Counted from the stretch's first letter, positions 42,145 to 51,218 are shown. The stretch: DNA of 64,000 nt from Turicibacter sp. TJ11 (GCF_021497505.1 NZ_CP069349.1:2259780-2323779); one strand, 5' to 3'. Notes: generated by a model not told the origin, from the sequence alone. A program made the numbers and translations.

Positions 42145-42918
42145 ATGAATATAAAAAAACATGCTGCACATGAGCCATTTTCCTGTGAGTTAGCTGGGGC
42201 AAACACAGCAGTTATTTTTGTTCACGGTATTTTAGAAGGTCCATTTCAATTTCATGGATTGGCAGCTAAGGTGTTAGATCACGGAATGTCCGCTTTTGGA
42301 ATTTTACTTCCAGGTCATGGAACAACTGCCGAAGGATTTTCAAAAAGTAATCGTGATCAGTGGGTGAGTTTCTTAGATGAAAAAATTGAACAATTATCTA
42401 AGAAATATTTAACTATTATTTTAGTCGGACATTCGATGGGATCTTTATTATCATTGTTAGCGAGTGAGAAACATGACAGTGTCGTAGGCGTAGTTGCGAT
42501 GGCCACCCCGTTAGCAGTGAAAGTTAGTTTGAAGGGATTTATTTGTTCATTGAAAGTCATGACAGGTCGCTATAGTCCAAATGATGAGTATGTATTAGCA
42601 AGCTATCGAGCTTGGAGTATTACAAAAGGAACATGGAGAAATTATCTTCACTGGATTCCAAGATATTTAGATTTGTTTTATTTGATGAATCAAACTAAAA
42701 AAAGACTGCCTCATCTGAAGAAGAAGTTATTGTTTATTCATGGTGGATGTGATGAGTTTGTTAGATATAAAACTGTTAAGATTTTAAAAAATAGTTTATC
42801 AGGAGCTGATTTTGAAGTGGTAGAGCTTTGTGAGTCTGGTCATTTCTATTATCGTGGGGATGAGCAACAAAAGGTTGAACAAACGATTCTATCTTTTATT
42901 GATCAGTTTCAAAAATAA
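42145..42918 (+). CDS. Alpha/beta hydrolase, monoglyceride lipase/carboxylesterase type
   Basis: 257 residues. It shows FVHGILEGPFQFHGLA, LLPGHGTT, nucleophile elbow GHSMGS, acid in HGGCDEFV and His in ESGHFYY. The fold and motif order match small carboxylesterases and monoacylglycerol lipases. The substrate is unknown. GGGGATG lies just before the start. Its downstream terminator lies beyond the ISL3 insertion. Confidence 0.85.
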   Translation: MNIKKHAAHEPFSCELAGANTAVIFVHGILEGPFQFHGLAAKVLDHGMSAFGILLPGHGTTAEGFSKSNRDQWVSFLDEKIEQLSKKYLTIILVGHSMGSLLSLLASEKHDSVVGVVAMATPLAVKVSLKGFICSLKVMTGRYSPNDEYVLASYRAWSITKGTWRNYLHWIPRYLDLFYLMNQTKKRLPHLKKKLLFIHGGCDEFVRYKTVKILKNSLSGADFEVVELCESGHFYYRGDEQQKVEQTILSFIDQFQK

Positions 42919-42936
42919 AATCTTTATGAAAAAAAC

Positions 42937-44422
42937 GGCTCTTTGTCAAATAGTGTTGCTGATTAACTTTTTATCTATTACAATGAGTGACTTAAATTGA
43001 AATCCTAGTGGTTATGATGCTAGGATTTTTACTTTGGGTTTGGTTAGGTTTTGAGTGATAAGAATTCTTGATTTAAAATGGTAAAAGCTTCGATAGCCAA
43101 AGGCGATTCGTTTAATGACTTTAATTTTATTGTTAATGCCTTCAATGGGACCATTGGTGTACGAAGTGGTCAGTGTGTTTTCAATATAAGATTGATACGT
43201 TTTAAAGGTTTGAAAAGCGGTTTGGAATTCAGGAGAAATCAGAGGGTGTTTGGCTTGAAGTAAGTGATGGAATCGCTCTAAGTTTTTGGTTTGAAGAGCG
43301 AAAAGTAAGTCTTGATAGAGATCATAGGTTGCTTTTAATTCAGGAGATAAATTAAGTAAAAAGTTTAGGATATCGATCTCACGCATCGGTTGTTTAAAAC
43401 AGTAAACGGAACGATAAGTCGTGGTGTTAAGTAAGGTGTGAGACTTTAAAAATAATCGCCAGTAACGTTTAAATTTGCGACTGTGTTTCTTAAACTGTTT
43501 CATGAATCGAATTCTTGTTTTATTTAACGCACGAGAAATATGTTGAACGAGATGGAATGGATCGAGGACAATTTTGGCCTGAGGAAAAAGCTCCTTAATT
43601 AAGCTGATATAAGGGGCGTACATATCAATGACAATATGTTTGACACGAGAACGTGCTTCTTGGGTATATCGTTTAAAATAGGTTTGAAGGGAACTTAAAC
43701 GTCGATCTTCAATGATATCAATGATTTGTTTCGTATCGGCATCGCAAAAGATAAAGGACATATGCCCCTGGGCAGATTTAACGGATTTAAACTCATCAAA
43801 ACAAAGGTTTTCAGGCAAAAAATTAAAGTTTAAGTTTTGTGACTCATAAAAGCTATGGATGATGCGATTCACAGTTGAATGAGAGACTTGATGACGACGG
43901 GCAATATCTGACTCCGAGATTTTATTTTGTGCTTCTAACGCAATGGCATGTTTGGTGTTGTAAGAAATGAAGCAGTTCTTTTCAACAATCGATGTTTTTA
44001 GAGTGAAGGTAGATTGGCAATGCCCACAGTAGTAACGTTGTTTCTTTAAATCTAAATAAGTATCATGGAGTGAAACTTTAGGAATGACAATTCGAGAGGT
44101 TTTAAACCCATGTTTTTTGAACTTTGAATCAAATAGTGTCCCACAGTGTTCGCAATGAGTGGGTTGATAAGATAAAATGCCTTTAAAAATGAAGCTAGTC
44201 ACACCATGAATCTTCACCTCTTCAAAATAATCTTCTTCAAAGGTGATCTGTTTGTCTTTAATATTTAAGAGTTTTCTAGTAAAATAGGAGTGAGACATCC
44301 AATCCATCCTTTCTATTGTTTTTTAGCCGATAACATTGTAACAGGACGGAGACGGGATGTCTCTTTTTTTATGCCATAAAAAGAGGCGTTGTTTCATCAG
44401 CAACACCAAATATTATAGAACC
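42937..44422 (-). mobile_element. ISL3-family insertion sequence
   Basis: 1486 bp. The inverted repeats begin GGCTCTTTGTCAAATAGTGT and GGTTCTATAATATTTGGTGT, and both continue into TGCTGAT. A perfect 8-bp target duplication AAAAAAAC flanks it (42929-42936 and 44423-44430). One transposase gene on the minus strand. The element looks intact. Confidence 0.93.
43012..44298 (-). CDS. ISL3-family transposase
   Basis: 428 residues starting MSHSYFTRKLLNIKDK, 8 bases after AAAGGA; an ATG three codons earlier sits in the ribosome site. An N-terminal zinc ribbon (CEHCGTLFDSKF, YYCGHCQSTF) precedes a helix-turn-helix region (SESDIARRHQVSHSTVNRII). The DDE catalytic domain has VKHIVIDMYAPYISL, KIVLDPFHLVQHI and a final GPIEGINNKIKVIKR. 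It is complete. Confidence 0.95.
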   Translation of the reverse strand: MSHSYFTRKLLNIKDKQITFEEDYFEEVKIHGVTSFIFKGILSYQPTHCEHCGTLFDSKFKKHGFKTSRIVIPKVSLHDTYLDLKKQRYYCGHCQSTFTLKTSIVEKNCFISYNTKHAIALEAQNKISESDIARRHQVSHSTVNRIIHSFYESQNLNFNFLPENLCFDEFKSVKSAQGHMSFIFCDADTKQIIDIIEDRRLSSLQTYFKRYTQEARSRVKHIVIDMYAPYISLIKELFPQAKIVLDPFHLVQHISRALNKTRIRFMKQFKKHSRKFKRYWRLFLKSHTLLNTTTYRSVYCFKQPMREIDILNFLLNLSPELKATYDLYQDLLFALQTKNLERFHHLLQAKHPLISPEFQTAFQTFKTYQSYIENTLTTSYTNGPIEGINNKIKVIKRIAFGYRSFYHFKSRILITQNLTKPKVKILAS

Positions 44423-44456
44423 AAAAAAACGTAGTCGGTTAGACTACGTTTTTATT
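44423..44456. terminator. Bidirectional terminator at the ISL3 target
   Basis: AAAACGTAGTC pairs with GACTACGTTTT around GGTTA. The IS target duplication AAAAAAAC is its left A-tract. It serves the minus-strand methyltransferase gene and, before the insertion, the + strand hydrolase. Confidence 0.85.
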
Positions 44457-45063
44457 TCATTCCTATTACGCTAAATAAGCTATAAGGATGGTTTTTATTT
44501 TCGATTGGTTTATAACTTGAGTAAAACTTACGACCAGTCACTTCTTTTAAACCGGCTTCCTTTAAGGCTGCTACCATTTCGTTAATTGTAAATCCATGGT
44601 GTCCATCAAATTCTAAATGATGACGATGAAATTCTCCACTATCAGGTAATAAATCAACAATGATTAGTTTCCCATTATTTTTTAAATAGCTAACTAGTTT
44701 TTTGATGACTGCTTTGAAGTCCTTAATATGATGCATGACCATTGAACTGTAAATGACATCAAATTGACGATCAATATCTGACTCTAAAATATCACCCGTA
44801 TACGTTTGAAGATGAGAGAGATGGCGATCACGAAGTTTTTGTTCAAGCTCTTTAATATTCTCTGCGGAGCTATCCACAAGTAATCCTTCTGATATTTTGT
44901 TCTTTAGGTTTAAGGAGATTAGACCCGTTTTGCATCCAAATTCCATCACTTCAAGTGGACCATGACCCATGTAACTTTCAATTTCAATACTTACCGCATG
45001 AGCGCGTTTTACACGGATGTCTTCATCCTCTGTTAAGATTAATTGGTTGAAATCCAAACTCAT
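44452..45063 (-). CDS. Class I SAM-dependent methyltransferase
   Basis: 203 residues. Motif I is VMEFGCKTGLISLNL (the usual G.G is GCKTG), motif II is the acidic VDSS, and SSMVMHHIKDF and GKLIIVDLLPDSGEFH follow. It resembles UbiE/Methyltransf_11-type small-molecule enzymes. The substrate is unknown. The start is uncertain between ATG 45063 (ribosome site very close) and TTG 45057 (8-base spacing). Confidence 0.85.
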   Translation of the reverse strand: MSLDFNQLILTEDEDIRVKRAHAVSIEIESYMGHGPLEVMEFGCKTGLISLNLKNKISEGLLVDSSAENIKELEQKLRDRHLSHLQTYTGDILESDIDRQFDVIYSSMVMHHIKDFKAVIKKLVSYLKNNGKLIIVDLLPDSGEFHRHHLEFDGHHGFTINEMVAALKEAGLKEVTGRKFYSSYKPIENKNHPYSLFSVIGMK

Positions 45064-45580
45064 CACTCCCTTTCAAAAGCATTTAGAATTTATTAATAAT
45101 ATTATTATTCTATCATATTTTAAATGATTTTTCAGTTTTTATCGTGTAATACCAATCTACATTAAATGACAATATTTTTGGAATTGAACTACTTTGAAAC
45201 TGGTTATGAAGACAAATAGAATATCCTTATCGTTGATCAATTGATTTAGAAAGTCGGAGAATTTTAACACGAGTTAAGTTAACTATTAAAAAATACTTAA
45301 GAATTTCAAGTCACCGTTTAATGACTTATGATGACGATAATAGGGTATATTTTCCTATTAGTTATTGTCATCTCCTTCATATGATTTTATAATAAGAAAA
45401 GAATGATAGCTCATCAATTCATTATATGACGAGTTGAAGTGATTTATCATTTTTATTATTTATAATCTATTGTCATACTATACGATTGGGTTATTGGTGT
45501 TGCAATAGAATGAACAGGGCATTTATTAATGATAACGACTTAGTGGATGATGAGACGTTAGGAAAAGGGAGATATAAAAT
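45064..45580. other. Gene-free stretch, 517 bases
   Basis: It is AT-rich with no frame carrying a ribosome site. One imperfect inverted repeat is visible at about 45332-45373: GATGACGATAATAGG against CCTATTAGTTATTGTCATC, with a 4-base bulge and no T tail. No known RNA motif was seen. It presumably holds the promoters of the methyltransferase and the TIGR01906 gene. Confidence 0.45.
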
Positions 45581-46240
45581 ATGTTAAAAAAGATGAATAT
45601 TAAACAATGGATGATTGAAGGAATAGGTGCTATTTGGTTTTTCCTGACACTGGTCGCAACTAGTGTATTAATCGTCTTAAATTGTACATCCGTTTATAAC
45701 TACGTTATTCATAAATACGGTTTAACAATGATCACTGGATTATCTGAACATGAATTAATGGTAAATTATAAAACAATGATTTCTTATTTACAAAGACCAA
45801 GGAAAGAACCACTAAAACTACCTGATTTTATCATGAGTGAAGCGGGAATCATTCATTTTAAAGATGTTAAAAGTATCTTTATGGTTTTATATACAATTAT
45901 TTTATTATTTATTATCGCGATGATCATTTATTTAGTCATTAAGCATCGTGATAAGGATAAATGTATTTTATCCATTTTTAATAAAGGAGCTAATTTGGTA
46001 TTTATTGTTTTTACTGCTTTAATCGCGATGATTACATTTAATTTTTCAAACACCTTTACGATGTTTCATAAACTTTTTTTTAGAAACGATTACTGGATGT
46101 TTGATTACCGAACAGATCCTGTCATTTTAGCCTTACCTGAAGAGTTATTTATGATTTTAAGTGTACTGATTATTGGTTTATTATTTATTGCTTGTTTCAT
46201 TATTAAGTTTACTTACTACAAGTCAAATCGAAAAAAATAA
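45581..46240 (+). CDS. TIGR01906/DUF1461 integral membrane protein
   Basis: 219 residues. Four helices lie near residues 12-35, 100-120, 135-155 and 188-210. The family signatures are HFKDVKSIF before helix 2, the FHKLFFRNDYWMFD segment and PEELFM before helix 4. Function is unknown; members occur widely in Gram-positives. AAAGGGAG precedes the ATG. Confidence 0.8.
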   Translation: MLKKMNIKQWMIEGIGAIWFFLTLVATSVLIVLNCTSVYNYVIHKYGLTMITGLSEHELMVNYKTMISYLQRPRKEPLKLPDFIMSEAGIIHFKDVKSIFMVLYTIILLFIIAMIIYLVIKHRDKDKCILSIFNKGANLVFIVFTALIAMITFNFSNTFTMFHKLFFRNDYWMFDYRTDPVILALPEELFMILSVLIIGLLFIACFIIKFTYYKSNRKK

Positions 46241-46250
46241 TGATTGTAAC

Positions 46251-46283
46251 AGAAGCCTAGTGATTTAATCTAGGCTTTTTTTG
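46251..46283 (+). terminator. Terminator after the TIGR01906 gene
   Basis: AAGCCTAG pairs with CTAGGCTT around a 9-nt loop, followed by T residues. Confidence 0.88.
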
Positions 46284-46349
46284 TTAAATTTATCGATTAC
46301 TTTTAAAAACTCACATACACTATAATAAAACAACAGAAGAGGTGAAGTT

Positions 46350-47303
46350 ATGATTTTTAGAGGACGGCAACTTTTTGATTTTAATGTGGGATTAGTTTTA
46401 GCTGGTGGGGGAGCAAAAGGAGCCTATCAGGCGGGAGTCATTCGTGCACTATGGGATTTAGATTTAATCGATAATGTAAAAGTTGTATCAGGTGTTTCGA
46501 TTGGAACACTTAATGCACTATGTTTATGTATGAAAGACCGAGATTTAATTGAGAAAGGTTGGAAGTCATTATCTTATTCTAAAATTATGACAAAAGGAGA
46601 AGGCATCAAAATTAGTGAGATTGGGGAACTAATTAAAAATTTCACGCTACATAAGGGGCAGTCAATGACTGACAATATTGACTTTAGTACACTAGGCGTT
46701 ATTTCTCAAAAAGGAATTCGAGATTATATTCAACAATTTGTTGATGTTTCTGTTTTAAACGATATTAGCACTCATGTTTATAGTTGCGTCTATAATGTAA
46801 CAGAAGGATATCCTCAGTATTTTAGATTAAATAATTATTCAAAAGAAGAAATTATCGATATTACAGTCGCTTCTTGTGCAGTTCCTTATCTCTTTTCTCC
46901 TGTTTCATTTAAAGGCAAACAATATGCAGATGGTGGAATTAATAATCCATTATATCCAAAACCTAATGCAGATAACGTTCCTATTTATCCTTTAATGAAG
47001 CATGATTGTGATTTAATTATCGTGGTTCATTTAAATTACTCAGATAAAATTGATCGAAAACTTTATCCACAATCTAATATTATTGAAATTTATCCATCCG
47101 CTTCATTAGAATTAATTAATGGATCGGGGACCATCAATTTTAATCAGTCAGCGATTATTGAAAAAATTCAAATGGGATATCGAGATGCTTTAGTTGCTCT
47201 GACTCCTATGTTAATGGCCCATTTAAAAGGAAAAAGTATGATGCCATATATTAAAAGTCATTATCGATGGAATGAACAGTTTTTGAAAAAAACTAAAAAA
47301 TAA
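46350..47303 (+). CDS. Patatin-like phospholipase
   Basis: 317 residues. The oxyanion motif is GGGAKGAYQAG, the nucleophile Ser is in GVSIGT and the catalytic Asp is in DGGINNP, completing the patatin Ser-Asp dyad. The C-terminal region resembles RssA-type proteins. It should hydrolyse acyl chains of lipids. No signal peptide. AGAGGTG precedes the ATG. Confidence 0.92.
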   Translation: MIFRGRQLFDFNVGLVLAGGGAKGAYQAGVIRALWDLDLIDNVKVVSGVSIGTLNALCLCMKDRDLIEKGWKSLSYSKIMTKGEGIKISEIGELIKNFTLHKGQSMTDNIDFSTLGVISQKGIRDYIQQFVDVSVLNDISTHVYSCVYNVTEGYPQYFRLNNYSKEEIIDITVASCAVPYLFSPVSFKGKQYADGGINNPLYPKPNADNVPIYPLMKHDCDLIIVVHLNYSDKIDRKLYPQSNIIEIYPSASLELINGSGTINFNQSAIIEKIQMGYRDALVALTPMLMAHLKGKSMMPYIKSHYRWNEQFLKKTKK

Positions 47304-47334
47304 AACCCGCTTAATTGTTTAGCAGGTTTTATTT
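47302..47334. terminator. Terminator between patatin and nuclease genes
   Basis: AAAACCCGCT pairs with AGCAGGTTTT (one mismatch) around a 9-nt loop. It works for the + gene and possibly the convergent one. Confidence 0.8.
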
Positions 47335-47335
47335 A

Positions 47336-47890
47336 CTATTCATTTTGTTCAAGTTCGTCAAAGATGTCTGCATACTTCGTGTTAGGTGGAAATCTTTTAG
47401 CGATAGCATATCCATTAACAATGAGTTTAGCATTATACATGTGATTAGAAATATCTTCTACAGAAGTCGAATCAAAGTCATTAGTTAACCAAACATAAGC
47501 AAGTGTTCGACCATACTGATCTTGACGTTCTTCATCAAACTCTAGATACAGTGTTTGTCCTTTTTTTAATTGTTGTTTTGTATAGTTACTAGCGATTTCA
47601 CCTTCAACAGTATTTTTATCAGTATCTGGATGAACACTTTCAGGCGCATCAATTCCAATTAGTCGAACTCGAATGTCTTCATTGGTTTGAGTCGTCACAA
47701 TAATGGTATCTCCATCCACAACTCGTTTTAAAGTAACCTGTTCAGTTGAGATATTGTTTGTATTGGAAATTAAAAAATCATAGAAGTCTTCTCCAAAAAA
47801 GATACATCCACCGATTAATAAAATGGTAACGAGAAATTTAATAAATTTAGGTTGCTTTTTTAACCATTGATTAAATGTATTTCGTTTCAT
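47336..47890 (-). CDS. Thermonuclease-family (SNase-like) nuclease, membrane-anchored
   Basis: 184 residues. An N-terminal hydrophobic segment (FIKFLVTILLIGGCIFFG) acts as anchor or signal. The SNase domain has RVVDGDTI, the catalytic Arg and Glu in RVRLIGIDAPES, and the second Arg in RQDQYGRTLAYVW. It should be a calcium-dependent nuclease on the outer face. AAGGAGG precedes the start. Confidence 0.9.
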   Translation of the reverse strand: MKRNTFNQWLKKQPKFIKFLVTILLIGGCIFFGEDFYDFLISNTNNISTEQVTLKRVVDGDTIIVTTQTNEDIRVRLIGIDAPESVHPDTDKNTVEGEIASNYTKQQLKKGQTLYLEFDEERQDQYGRTLAYVWLTNDFDSTSVEDISNHMYNAKLIVNGYAIAKRFPPNTKYADIFDELEQNE

Positions 47891-48148
47891 GAATCCTCCT
47901 TATAACATCAATTTGTCGATTAGTATCTAAATAAATCTAATGACTATTTTAACAGGAGAACAGTTGAAACGGCTAGTTTTTATTTAATATAAACACGTGA
48001 ATTTTGGTAGTTTATGTCGGTTTTAGTTTTATCATGAGGAGATAGGTTTATGAGATAAAAAGTTTATGATCATTTAGATAAAAAGATGCTAAAAAGATAA
48101 GTCGTTGCATATGATAGATAGGATGTAAAATCACTATGGGAGGGCTCA

Positions 48149-48319
48149 ATGATGAGTGCTTTAATTAGCTTAGTTATTAGCTTTATTATGTTTTTAGTTT
48201 TTGTTTTTAAACTTTCATTTTTTATTGTTGTTATTGGATTTCAGTATGGAGTTTGGGCATATATCATTTATAAGTTCTTTAGGTTTATTACAAGACCGCT
48301 TAGATATTCTCACTTATAA
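48149..48319 (+). CDS. Small membrane protein, 56 residues
   Basis: ATG 48149 follows GGGAGGG. The frame encodes two almost continuous hydrophobic segments (LISLVISFIMFLVFVF and FFIVVIGFQYGVWAYIIY), then a basic tail FFRFITRPLRYSHL. Its own terminator lies 6 bases downstream. No family is recognised. Confidence 0.6.
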   Translation: MMSALISLVISFIMFLVFVFKLSFFIVVIGFQYGVWAYIIYKFFRFITRPLRYSHL

Positions 48320-48325
48320 TTAGAT

Positions 48326-48358
48326 GAAAAAGCGATAGCAAAGGGGCTATCGCTTTTA
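48326..48358 (+). terminator. Terminator of the 56-residue gene
   Basis: AAAAAGCGATAGC pairs with GCTATCGCTTTT around AAAGGG. Confidence 0.9.
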
Positions 48359-48428
48359 TAGTTAAATGATATCGATATATTTTATGATAGAATAAATGAA
48401 GATGATCTAAAAAAGGGGAGAACGATTG

Positions 48429-48683
48429 ATGGATGCAAAAGAAAAAGAGTTTTATCAGGAGGGACATCGTCTTTATAAAAAGATAGGAAAATCGATAGTC
48501 AGTACCCTCATTGTATTTTTAGTTTTTATTATGGGACTTAATGCCTTGCTGAGTTCAGTCGCTTCTGATCTTGCAAATACGTGGCTGATTTTAAGTTGTT
48601 TTTTAGGAATTATTTTTACGATTTTTTATTGTAGTTACACGATTTTAGAAGCTATTAAAATAATGAATCATAAAAAAGAATAA
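48429..48683 (+). CDS. Small two-helix membrane protein, 84 residues
   Basis: ATG 48429 lies 8 bases after GGGGAG. A charged N-terminus (DAKEKEFYQEGHRLYKKIGK) precedes two helices (STLIVFLVFIMGLNALL and WLILSCFLGIIFTIFYC). No family is recognised. It converges on the next gene and shares a short terminator with it. Confidence 0.65.
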   Translation: MDAKEKEFYQEGHRLYKKIGKSIVSTLIVFLVFIMGLNALLSSVASDLANTWLILSCFLGIIFTIFYCSYTILEAIKIMNHKKE

Positions 48684-48701
48684 GCATTAGCTTATTCTTT
48701 T
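48673..48701. terminator. Bidirectional terminator
   Basis: AAAAGAATAAGC pairs with GCTTATTCTTTT around ATTA. It overlaps the stop codons of both convergent genes. Confidence 0.8.
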
Positions 48702-49294
48702 GACTGAATGATGCGACAGTATTCAATTGGGGAAGGAACGCCAATTAGAATCTGTCCTTTTTTTTCTAAAATTTCAGTCACTAATAATGCATCTTTTTTA
48801 ATCCATTCCTCTAAAGTAAAAGTAGTATCTGTTGTAAAGTGACTGATACATTTTCCATAGAAGACGTCATTTTCATAGTGATAAACTAAAGGAGTAAATT
48901 TTTCAGAAATGCTTAACGTGCAATAATCTAGTTCTAGGTTCTCATTATCATTGGTAAATTCACGAGAAGGTAAGTTTTTAGGAGTCTCGTAAGAGATTAA
49001 TTGAACGTTATTCTCTTCAGTTAATGTAAAGAAAAACAGATGGGAAGATTGACGGTGACGATCTTCTTGCACTAACCCTTCATCGGATAGCTTTAGTGTT
49101 GTAAAATAACTTTCCTCTAAAACAAAAAATCCATTTAATTCATCTGGTAAGTTTTTAATGCGATCATTAACAACGCGATTAATATGTTTAGCATAAGGAT
49201 GAGTCAGTTGACTTTCCTTGATTTGTTTTTCTATTTGTTGTTTATTATCAAAGTCTCCAACAATATAAGCTTTAAATCGTTCCAGCTGATTCAT
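48692..49294 (-). CDS. Conserved hypothetical protein, possibly CpcT/CpeT-like
   Basis: A 200-residue soluble protein. The start MNQLERFKAYIVGDF follows GGGAG by 8 bases. The arrangement of a helical start, HPYAKHINRVVNDRI, then FFVLEESYF and many strands (LFFFTLTEENNVQLISYE) recalls the CpcT/CpeT barrel, but the similarity is from memory and weak. No catalytic motif is seen. Confidence 0.5.
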   Translation of the reverse strand: MNQLERFKAYIVGDFDNKQQIEKQIKESQLTHPYAKHINRVVNDRIKNLPDELNGFFVLEESYFTTLKLSDEGLVQEDRHRQSSHLFFFTLTEENNVQLISYETPKNLPSREFTNDNENLELDYCTLSISEKFTPLVYHYENDVFYGKCISHFTTDTTFTLEEWIKKDALLVTEILEKKGQILIGVPSPIEYCRIIQSKE

Positions 49295-49473
49295 ATTACT
49301 CACTCCCGTTTTAAGATTTTTATCTTAGTATAACTCTAAATAAATAGGATTTATGGGGAAATATGTATCATTCAAATTAAAATCTGAATTACTCATAAAT
49401 TTAGATGAATTCGTTTGTCTTTTTACTAATGAGTTAAGTAAAAGCCCCCATGTTAGGAATGAAAGACTTGTCT

Positions 49474-50397
49474 TTACTGTTTTAATAAACTATTAAATAA
49501 ATAAGTTTTAAATAAGTCACTGTCAAGATCAATACAAGTCACAGAGTTTGGTGTACTGGATTGTTGGTCTAAAAAGATTTGACCATAATTCTCATCTTTT
49601 TTCGTCTCAACAGTTGCATAAGCATTAATACACTTTGTCATGACTTCAGGCCAAATGGCACAAATCATAGCCGTAGGATCGGCTAATTCAAATCCATTAA
49701 GTCCAAGTTTTTTACAATATTCATAAAGTGATTCAGTGCATCGAACCGCAAATTTGGCTGTGTCTGACTGACTGTTCTTTAAATCGTTTAAATCTTTTTC
49801 AGTAATAAATGATCTTTTTTCAATGACATCCCAACCTACGAATAGCTTTGGAACCTCTAAATTGAGTACGATAGCAAGTGCTTCTGAATCAACATAAACA
49901 TTAAATTCAGCCGTTTCAGTTGTATTGCCAGCCCCTAGTCCTGTTCCTGCCATTAAGGTGATTGATTTTAATTTATTCATCGTTTCTGGTGCCTTTAACG
50001 CAGCCATCGCGATATTTGTTAACGGTCCAAGCGTTACTAGTTCAATCTCATAAGGATTTTCTTCAATTAAGCGAATTAAGGCATCTATAGCGTGTTCTGA
50101 TTCCACAGGAATATCAGGGATGTTTAAAAACATATTTCCTAATCCATCTGCACCATGAACATTATCCGCTGTAAATAAATCGCGAAATAGTGGTTTACCC
50201 ATTCCTTTATAAACGCGTGGTTGATAAGTGTTGGCCACATCAATAGCCACTAACGCATTTTGAACAGCTTGATCAATTCCGATATTACCAGCTACGACTG
50301 TTAATGCTAATACGTCAATACTTGGTTCACGAAGTGCTGTGATAATAGCAATCACATCATCAGATGCTGTGTCTGTATCAATAATAAATTTTCTCAT
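49474..50397 (-). CDS. IunH-type nucleoside hydrolase
   Basis: 307 residues. The N-terminal calcium and ribose motif is DTDTASDDVIAI (a variant of DTDPG.DD). Then come TVVAGN, NVHGADGLG, the LVTLGPLTNIAMA segment and a C-terminal ADPTAMICAIWP. It hydrolyses N-glycosidic bonds of nucleosides. Specificity is unknown. Because a possible QueL and YhhQ occur earlier in the window, the queuosine nucleosidase QueK (same family) is one option. AGGAGATTGT precedes the start. Confidence 0.88.
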   Translation of the reverse strand: MRKFIIDTDTASDDVIAIITALREPSIDVLALTVVAGNIGIDQAVQNALVAIDVANTYQPRVYKGMGKPLFRDLFTADNVHGADGLGNMFLNIPDIPVESEHAIDALIRLIEENPYEIELVTLGPLTNIAMAALKAPETMNKLKSITLMAGTGLGAGNTTETAEFNVYVDSEALAIVLNLEVPKLFVGWDVIEKRSFITEKDLNDLKNSQSDTAKFAVRCTESLYEYCKKLGLNGFELADPTAMICAIWPEVMTKCINAYATVETKKDENYGQIFLDQQSSTPNSVTCIDLDSDLFKTYLFNSLLKQ

Positions 50398-50699
50398 ACA
50401 ATCTCCTCCACATTATTTCTAGCGCTAGTTTACCATAAATCGACAGAACAAGGTAATACATTAAAAATAAATGCTAACTTGTATACTAGTTCATCAACTT
50501 CTAAAAAAATTAATGATTTAGAGTTTTCAATCATAAGATGTAAAGGGAAGAGATATGATTGATAATAAAGAAAGTTAAGAGATGAAGTTTTAGATGAAAT
50601 CCTATTAAAAACTTAGGAAGGACTTGATTATCAGAAGTGAATCTCTTATGATAATCATAGATTATCGAAATTTGACGGATAGAGGGAAAAGGGAAGCCT
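50398..50699. other. Region between nucleoside hydrolase and a membrane protein gene
   Basis: About 300 bases. It holds a probable + promoter (50624-50652) overlapped by an inverted repeat and nothing else recognisable. Confidence 0.45.
50624..50659 (+). promoter_or_regulatory. Promoter with overlapping inverted repeat
   Basis: TTGATT, 17 bases and TATGAT. TGATTATC (50625-50632) and GATAATCA (50650-50657) are inverted copies straddling the promoter, as for a repressor site. It probably serves the gene at 50700. Confidence 0.45.
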
Positions 50700-51164
50700 A
50701 TGTATATTTTAAAAGCAGTTTTTTTATGTAGTTTTATTTTTTTAACGATTCAAAACTTTCAATCCATCTTACAACGTAAACGATTTGTGTCTTATCCAAA
50801 GTATATGACACATGTTAAACGAGCGATTGATGAGATTAACACATATATGGTTCAAGAAGTAGCTCAAATGTATGATGAAGCAGGGGAGCTTGTCGATGCA
50901 ACAGTACTTGTTCACAACTTAAGACGTTTAACAGGCGTATTTTTTATCATGCATCCTTTTGTAGGAGCTTTTATTTATGATCAGCCGTTACTAACGCTTA
51001 TTTCATTTGTTTTATCAATGGGATATTTAATTGGAAACTATTGTTTAGAACAAATTATGTTTGGTGAAGAAAAGACAAAATATTTTGTTGTTGATTATAT
51101 CGTAGATCATTTGATTCCTATTTTAAATCTTGCAATTGTTATATTAATGTCGATTTATTTATAA
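50700..51164 (+). CDS. Membrane protein of unknown function
   Basis: 154 residues. One N-terminal helix (LKAVFLCSFIFLTIQNF) is followed by an amphipathic middle part (VKRAIDEINTYMVQEVAQMYDE). Two hydrophobic helices (around FFIMHPFVGAFIYD and LLTLISFVLSMGYLIGN) and a C-terminal helix (LIPILNLAIVILMSIYL) follow. No family is recognised. GGGAAG precedes the ATG. Confidence 0.6.
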   Translation: MYILKAVFLCSFIFLTIQNFQSILQRKRFVSYPKYMTHVKRAIDEINTYMVQEVAQMYDEAGELVDATVLVHNLRRLTGVFFIMHPFVGAFIYDQPLLTLISFVLSMGYLIGNYCLEQIMFGEEKTKYFVVDYIVDHLIPILNLAIVILMSIYL

Positions 51165-51218
51165 AAGCGTAAAAAGAGACTGAATAAATTCAGTCTAGTC
51201 ATTTAAATGATTGAAGAT

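Noticed and set aside
41955-42206. 83-codon minus-strand frame overlapping the dacA terminator region
   Set aside because: It starts inside the lipase-like gene, has no ribosome site and no family resemblance.
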